This document shows, one piece after another, positions 59,457 to 64,000 of a stretch of DNA of 64,000 bases. Position numbers and translations under genes: made by a program. The notes below the pieces were generated by a model, which ran no database searches, had not been told where the DNA came from, and was given only the letters and a program-made list of their open reading frames with translations. The DNA lies in assembly GCA_024226315.1 (NCBI GenBank), contig JAAELT010000210.1, positions 1 to 64,000 of the forward strand, in the 5' to 3' direction. The first letter of the stretch is position 1; every line of letters begins with the position of its first letter. The stretch is from a bacterium (lineage in GTDB: Bacteria; Acidobacteriota; Thermoanaerobaculia; Multivoradales; J023).

Positions 59457-61361
59457 ATGGCGACGCCCCTGTCACCCGAGGAATTCCTCGCCGACGAATG
59501 GACCTGGCTGCTCGAGGTGCGCTGGGCCGGCCGGGCCTTTCGCTGGTCGGTCGAACCGGTGGAGGCCGTGGACGGCGATGGCGCCCGCTGGACCTACGCC
59601 GGTGGCCTGGAAGTGTCTTTTGGCGCCTCGTTCGACCTCTTCCGTGAATCGCCTGGCCACGTCTCGTTGCCTTTCGACCTGGTCTTCCCGGTGGACGTGG
59701 CCGCCCTGGTGCAGGCCGGCCACGACCTGGCGGCCGCCACCGGCGAGCTCTCGATGTGGGCGCCCGGACGCCTTTGGGAGCAGCGCCGGGTGGTGCTGGA
59801 AGGGCGTCTCACCGCTCCCGAGTACGGCGCCGCGGGTGAGCCGGTGTCGTTCTCGCTGGAAGAGAATCCGTTCGAGGATCGCGCCCTGATTCCCGACGCC
59901 CGCGCCCGGGTGACGCTCGCGACCTGGGTCCATCACGACGCCGATGTCCGGGGCCGCTACTACCCCCTGGTCTTCGGCGCGCCGGGGGTGTTCACCGAGC
60001 CGCACGGCAGGCTCGGCAAGACCTCGGGATCGCCGGGGCTGCTGGTGGACACGCGCCTGTTCAACAAGGGCGGCACCAGCTACCTGCTGATCGCCGGGCA
60101 CCGGGTCGCCGCCTCGCACGTGCGGGTGGTCGACTACGACGCCGACGACGGCGAGGGCGCGGCCGCCACCTTCGCCGTCGAGCACGTGCCCGACGGTCTC
60201 GGCCGTACCGTCGCGGTGGTCAGGATCGGCAGCCCTGGATCCACCGTCCCGGTCAAGGTGGCGGCAGGTCACGAGTACTGGGTGCGCTGGGAGGGCGACG
60301 AAGATCCGGCCGAGACGGCGGGCCTGGTGGGGGACGGCGCGCAGCCGGGATCGGCGGCGTCGGTCAGTCGTGTCGCCCCGGTGCCGATCGACGAGCTGGG
60401 CAGCGGATCTTCCGGCAGTGGCGGCGGACAGCTCGGTCTCGAAGACCTGCTGCCGGACGAAGACAACGAGGAGCCTGTCGAGACCATGTTCACGGGCGGG
60501 GCGTCGTCGGTGGAGCCGATCACCGACGGCGCTCTGCTCAACCGCCGGCGCGACGGCGCGTTGTTCGGTGCCGGCGAGCTGTTGCGCTACATGCTGGCGC
60601 TCAGTACCCTGCGGCTCGACACCGGCCGTTTCGCCGCCATCGAGCCTTTCCTGAATCGCTTTCAAGTATCGGGCTTCCTGGAGGAGCCGGTGAGCCCCTG
60701 GGAGTGGCTGGAAGACCAGTTGATCCCGCTGCTGCCGATCTCGATGGCCACCGGCCCCGGGGGTCTCTACCCGATCCTATGGCGCGCCGATGCCGGTGAG
60801 AGCGACGCGGTGGCCGAGCTCGTCGCCGGCCCCGACTTGCAGCGCGACGGGCCGGTGTCCTACCCGAGCAAGGACGTGGTCAACGAGATCCGCCTCGACT
60901 ACGCCGTGCGGGCCGACTCCGGCGACTTCATGCGCTCCGCCACCGTCACCGGCGAAGACGTGGGGACCTTCGACCGATTCACCACCGTCTACTCCCGGGT
61001 CTCGCGCCGGCGCTACGGCAAGAAGGAGGAGGCGATGGAGACCGAGATCGTCTATGACACCGCCACCGCCAAGTTGATCCTCTCCTGGCAGGTGCGCGCC
61101 CGTGGATTCCCCTGGCGCGAGCTCTCCTACGAGGCCGACCCGCGCCGCTGGGGTTGGTTGACGCGTGGCACGGTGGTCACCCTCACCGACCTTGATCTGC
61201 ACTTCGAGCGGCAGGTCGCCCTCGTCCGGGATCGTTCGTGGGACGGCCATCATCTCGAGCTCACCTTTCTGCTGCTCGACGACCCGGTGCGAGACCGGCG
61301 CCACGAAGCCAGGGTCGGACCCGACTGGATCCCGGCCGCGCGTCGGGCCGCGAGCGAGTGA
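59457..61361 (+). CDS. Tail hub/baseplate-like protein
   Basis: A 634-residue protein of beta-rich character. Parts: WTWLLEVRWAGRAFRWSVEP at the N-terminus, MWAPGRLWEQRRVVLEGRLT, an acidic Gly/Ser linker near 310-340 (ELGSGSSGSGGGQLG) and a C-terminal half with YPSKDVVNEIRLDYAVRADS and DLDLHFERQVALVRDRSWDG, similar in feel to tail-hub proteins of siphophages. Position between the two Asp-box proteins supports a role in the tail tip. ATG 59457 has GAGG five bases upstream; a TTG one codon earlier is less likely. The family is not firmly recognised. Confidence 0.55.
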   Translation: MATPLSPEEFLADEWTWLLEVRWAGRAFRWSVEPVEAVDGDGARWTYAGGLEVSFGASFDLFRESPGHVSLPFDLVFPVDVAALVQAGHDLAAATGELSMWAPGRLWEQRRVVLEGRLTAPEYGAAGEPVSFSLEENPFEDRALIPDARARVTLATWVHHDADVRGRYYPLVFGAPGVFTEPHGRLGKTSGSPGLLVDTRLFNKGGTSYLLIAGHRVAASHVRVVDYDADDGEGAAATFAVEHVPDGLGRTVAVVRIGSPGSTVPVKVAAGHEYWVRWEGDEDPAETAGLVGDGAQPGSAASVSRVAPVPIDELGSGSSGSGGGQLGLEDLLPDEDNEEPVETMFTGGASSVEPITDGALLNRRRDGALFGAGELLRYMLALSTLRLDTGRFAAIEPFLNRFQVSGFLEEPVSPWEWLEDQLIPLLPISMATGPGGLYPILWRADAGESDAVAELVAGPDLQRDGPVSYPSKDVVNEIRLDYAVRADSGDFMRSATVTGEDVGTFDRFTTVYSRVSRRRYGKKEEAMETEIVYDTATAKLILSWQVRARGFPWRELSYEADPRRWGWLTRGTVVTLTDLDLHFERQVALVRDRSWDGHHLELTFLLLDDPVRDRRHEARVGPDWIPAARRAASE

Positions 61362-61366
61362 ACGCG

Positions 61367-64000
61367 ATGGCCGACGACTTGACCAGAGAACGTGCCTGCC
61401 GGGGACTCCTGATCCCGGACCGCCGGCTCGACGCCTCGGCGCTATGGCCAGAGAAGAGCAGCTACGACCAGGCCGGCCCCCGCCCCGGCATCCCGGTGGC
61501 GGAGCGCGATACCGAGATGGCGTTGCGCGCCGAGGGGGAGCAGCCGGCGGGCCACTCGCTCGAGATCCGGACCGTGCGCGGCGGTTTTCCCGAACCCACC
61601 GGCGCCGCCTTCGTCTGGCGCCGGCCCGGCGAGCCGTGGCGCGGCTGGGACTTCCCGCGCTCGATCTCCGGGCGCGAGACCATCATCGCCAACAGCAATC
61701 CGCGCGGCTACCGGCATCCGCACGCGGTGAGGCTGGCCGACGACACCATGGTCTTGACCCACGAGCACGCGCTCGAGGTGAAACGGCGCCGGGTCATCGT
61801 CAGGCGGCGCAACCCCGGCATGCTCACCTGGGCGGCGAGAGAGGTCTACTCGGAGCTGCACGACGGCGATTACCTGCATCCATGTCTGCTGGCCCTGCCG
61901 TCCGGCGATCTGCTGCTCTTCCACTGGGACCACGGCCTCAGCTGGACTCCCCGGGTGCGGGTGCACCGCGACGAGGGCGCCGAGGGCTCCTGGGAGGTGT
62001 TGACCGAGTCGGCACTCTCCGTGCCCTTCGGCGCCGCCACCGAGGGCCGGCGGCTGCGGGCGGCCTTCCTCGACGAACAGTTGCTGCTGATCGTGTCGCT
62101 GGCCTCGGACGACATGTACGTCTACCAGTACGCGTCCGACGACTACGGCAGCACTTTCCACGGCGTCGGCAGCTTCGAGGGCGCCTTCCCCGACCTGGCG
62201 GTGGTCGACGGCCGGTTCCTGCTGGGCTACGTCGACGCGGAGAACGGCGCGCCCGTCTTCCGGCACTCCGAGTCCGCCTTCGAGCCGTTCGGCAACTCCC
62301 CCGCGAAGAGCTTCACCGACTTCGCTTTCATGCCCGACGTGGCGGCGGGCCAGGGCCCGGCCGGCGGCGAATTCACCGACGGCGACATGGCCCTGGCGGT
62401 GGACGACGACGGCTCCGTCTACGCGCTGTTCACCGATCACGGTGCCCTGGATCGGCATGCACAGGTGGTGCGGTCCGCCGACGGCGGCCGCAACTGGCGG
62501 GCGCCGGATTCCGAAGAAGTCGAGAAAGGCGTCTGGTGGCGCACCGGTTCCGCGGATTGCCCGGCGCCGATCGGCTACTGCGCCGTCGCCTGCGGCGGCC
62601 GCCTGGTGGTGTTCCACAATGGCAGCGGCGGCTTGCGTGCGCGCTCGATCGGCGCCCTCTACCTGGGCGGCTACACCACCGTTCCGCTGCCGGCGCTCGA
62701 CTCCTACCAGGCGCCGGTCCGCCAGGCGGGCTGGCGCCAGAACTGGTTTCCCTTCGACCTCCCGGACAAGGGACCCTGGACCCCGCAGAGCAGCGGCGGC
62801 GGGGTGCCCGCGCCCTGGATCATGGGCAACAGTCTCGGCGACCATCTGCGCTTGAATCCCAACGACGGTCAGACGCTCTCGTATCGCCAGGAGATGACCA
62901 GCGACGACGACCAGGGTCTGATCGTGCGTTTCGCTGTGGAGGTCTTGTGGGGCCACGCCCGGGTGACCCTGCACCACGAATCGGGCGGAGTGAAGTCTCG
63001 GATCGAGATCGAGATCGGCAGCGATCGCCTCACCATCTTCGACCTGGGGACCCTGGCGGACGCGGGGGGCGTGGCGCAGCAGCTGCTGGCCGAGCGCCGC
63101 AAGCTGGTCGACGACCTCGCCTTCGATCCGGCGACTCCGGATCGAGGCCTCCAGATCATGGCCGCGCTGCGCGGTAGCTCGGCGGCGGTGTGGTATCGCC
63201 CCAACCACGCCACGACCGACCACCGGTGGACAGAGCTGGTGGTCGCGGACGACCTCGGCGACACCGTCGCCTCGGCCGGCGATTCGTTCCTCGAGTGGGG
63301 GGCCGTCGGCCGGGCGAACACTCTGTGGTTCGAATTCCACGCCAGTTGGGGTAGCGAAACGGGCGTACAGCTCGCCGGCGGCATCGAGGAACCGGAGGAC
63401 CTCTTCCCGCGCGCCTATTCCCCGCGCGCCGCCTACGTCGCCGACGGCGTGCGCGTCGCCGCCGTCGACGGCCCCACCCGGCAGGGCGATAGCTGGCGCA
63501 TCGAGACGGCCTACGAGTACCCGATCCACGACGCCCTGCCGAGCGTCGCGCCGTCGCCCCGCCGGCCCTGGCGCTCGTCCAAGGCCACCCGCGGCATGAG
63601 CATCGGTCTGCGCCTGGGTGGTGCCGGCGAGAGCCTGCTGGGCTCCGATCTTCTGGGCCTCTATCTCGACTGCATCAACTGGCGCGAGGGGACGCTGCAG
63701 GGCTTCCGCGCCGGCGTCTGGCAGCACCTGCTCGACTTCGAGGCAACCAGCGAGTGCATGATGAGGCGGTTGGGGACGACGGTCGTGCCCACCGACGGTG
63801 CCGGGCGGTCGGGCCCCTATTTGCAGTACGGAGAGCTCGCGGGCGGTACCCTGGAGTTCGTCGATTCGAAGATCCTGCGCCCGATCGTCGGCAATACCGA
63901 GGGCAACCTGATGGCCTTCGGCGAGGGCCGGACGGCGACCATCCACCTGGGCGAGCTGAGTGGCCTCGAGTCGCCCCAGGAGCAGTTGATGCGCGTCTGG
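61367..64000 (+). CDS. Asp-box (sialidase-like) tail protein, copy 2, partial
   Basis: At least 878 residues; the frame is open at the right edge. It is a clear paralogue of the protein at 56088: both start (R)GLLIPDxRLDA..WPE.SSYDQAG, carry two Asp-boxes (ASDDYGSTFHGV and RSADGGRNWRAP here) and share the later block PSVAPSPR.PWRS followed by GMSI.L.LGG and LLGSDLLGLYLD. The closest correspondence lies at the N-terminus and around that block; the blades in between have diverged, as expected if they bind different ligands. It starts 6 bases after the hub stop, in one transcript. Confidence 0.68.
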   Translation, partial: MADDLTRERACRGLLIPDRRLDASALWPEKSSYDQAGPRPGIPVAERDTEMALRAEGEQPAGHSLEIRTVRGGFPEPTGAAFVWRRPGEPWRGWDFPRSISGRETIIANSNPRGYRHPHAVRLADDTMVLTHEHALEVKRRRVIVRRRNPGMLTWAAREVYSELHDGDYLHPCLLALPSGDLLLFHWDHGLSWTPRVRVHRDEGAEGSWEVLTESALSVPFGAATEGRRLRAAFLDEQLLLIVSLASDDMYVYQYASDDYGSTFHGVGSFEGAFPDLAVVDGRFLLGYVDAENGAPVFRHSESAFEPFGNSPAKSFTDFAFMPDVAAGQGPAGGEFTDGDMALAVDDDGSVYALFTDHGALDRHAQVVRSADGGRNWRAPDSEEVEKGVWWRTGSADCPAPIGYCAVACGGRLVVFHNGSGGLRARSIGALYLGGYTTVPLPALDSYQAPVRQAGWRQNWFPFDLPDKGPWTPQSSGGGVPAPWIMGNSLGDHLRLNPNDGQTLSYRQEMTSDDDQGLIVRFAVEVLWGHARVTLHHESGGVKSRIEIEIGSDRLTIFDLGTLADAGGVAQQLLAERRKLVDDLAFDPATPDRGLQIMAALRGSSAAVWYRPNHATTDHRWTELVVADDLGDTVASAGDSFLEWGAVGRANTLWFEFHASWGSETGVQLAGGIEEPEDLFPRAYSPRAAYVADGVRVAAVDGPTRQGDSWRIETAYEYPIHDALPSVAPSPRRPWRSSKATRGMSIGLRLGGAGESLLGSDLLGLYLDCINWREGTLQGFRAGVWQHLLDFEATSECMMRRLGTTVVPTDGAGRSGPYLQYGELAGGTLEFVDSKILRPIVGNTEGNLMAFGEGRTATIHLGELSGLESPQEQLMRVW

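Noticed and set aside
1-64000. tRNA, rRNA, integrase or transposase genes
   Set aside because: None was recognised in any frame or gap; the gaps are short and lack cloverleaf-like sequence as far as can be judged by eye.

Overview
The window is a GC-rich bacterial chromosome segment with densely packed genes on both strands. It contains no rRNA, tRNA or CRISPR array that I can see. The gene content suggests an uncultured or little-studied Gram-negative bacterium, most likely of the Acidobacteriota or a similar soil/sediment phylum. The pointers are an RND efflux system with an outer-membrane channel, a PBP4-type endopeptidase, an NTT-like transporter fused to HEAT repeats and a cyclic-nucleotide domain, a fused membrane/spermidine-synthase-like protein, an IPTL-CTERM-like sorting signal and a secreted protein ending in the FESGDTSAW motif. 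This assignment is inference from content, not from a search.

Layout. Bases 1-8595 hold housekeeping and signalling genes: the NupC C-terminus, DacB, a GAF/PP2C phosphatase, a ParA-type ATPase, a SprT-like metalloprotease and the fused spermidine-synthase-like protein. Bases 8592-10805 form a toxin-antitoxin patch (RHH + PIN, Phd + PIN, Uma2) ending at a YbdK-type ligase, with a shrunken C-terminal copy of the ligase on the far side of the patch. Bases 12074-20747 hold PilZ, PspC, a THUMP methyltransferase, an amidohydrolase, an isolated HisKA domain and the NTT-HEAT-cNMP fusion. Bases 20798-35099 are a surface-glycan locus: deacetylase, FAD oxidoreductase, zinc-ribbon methyltransferase, aminotransferase/oxidoreductase/acetyltransferase operon, GT-C and GT2 glycosyltransferases and a UDP-GlcNAc 2-epimerase. 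This fits synthesis of a 2,3-diamino-sugar uronate. The locus is interrupted by an RHH/HNH module, again flanked by a copy of the neighbouring gene's 3' end, and by a 42-bp tandem repeat.

Bases 36049-40700 hold what I consider the most interesting candidate. Two micro-ORFs have strong Shine-Dalgarno sites and encode GPWIDP-motif peptides. They run into the 3' end of a gene for a helix-turn-helix + TPR protein, an architecture known from peptide-sensing regulators. The stop codons of the second peptide and of the regulator share one CTAG. The TPR half of the regulator has clearly lower GC than its HTH half. An AAA/TPR regulator follows. This could be an undescribed peptide-receptor signalling cassette; that is a hypothesis from architecture and translation signals only.

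Bases 40839-46348 encode an RND adaptor and a single continuous protein that joins an RND permease to a TolC-like outer-membrane channel. Bases 46349-51225 hold repeats, a further micro-ORF, two secreted or surface proteins and a patatin-like lipase. Bases 51444-64000 are a siphovirus-like tail module: terminator, tube protein with two good starts, tail chaperone with a -1 frameshift site (GGGTTTT plus downstream stem), tape measure, a hub-like protein and two related Asp-box (sialidase-like) proteins. The second of these runs off the right edge. No capsid, terminase or integrase genes are in view.
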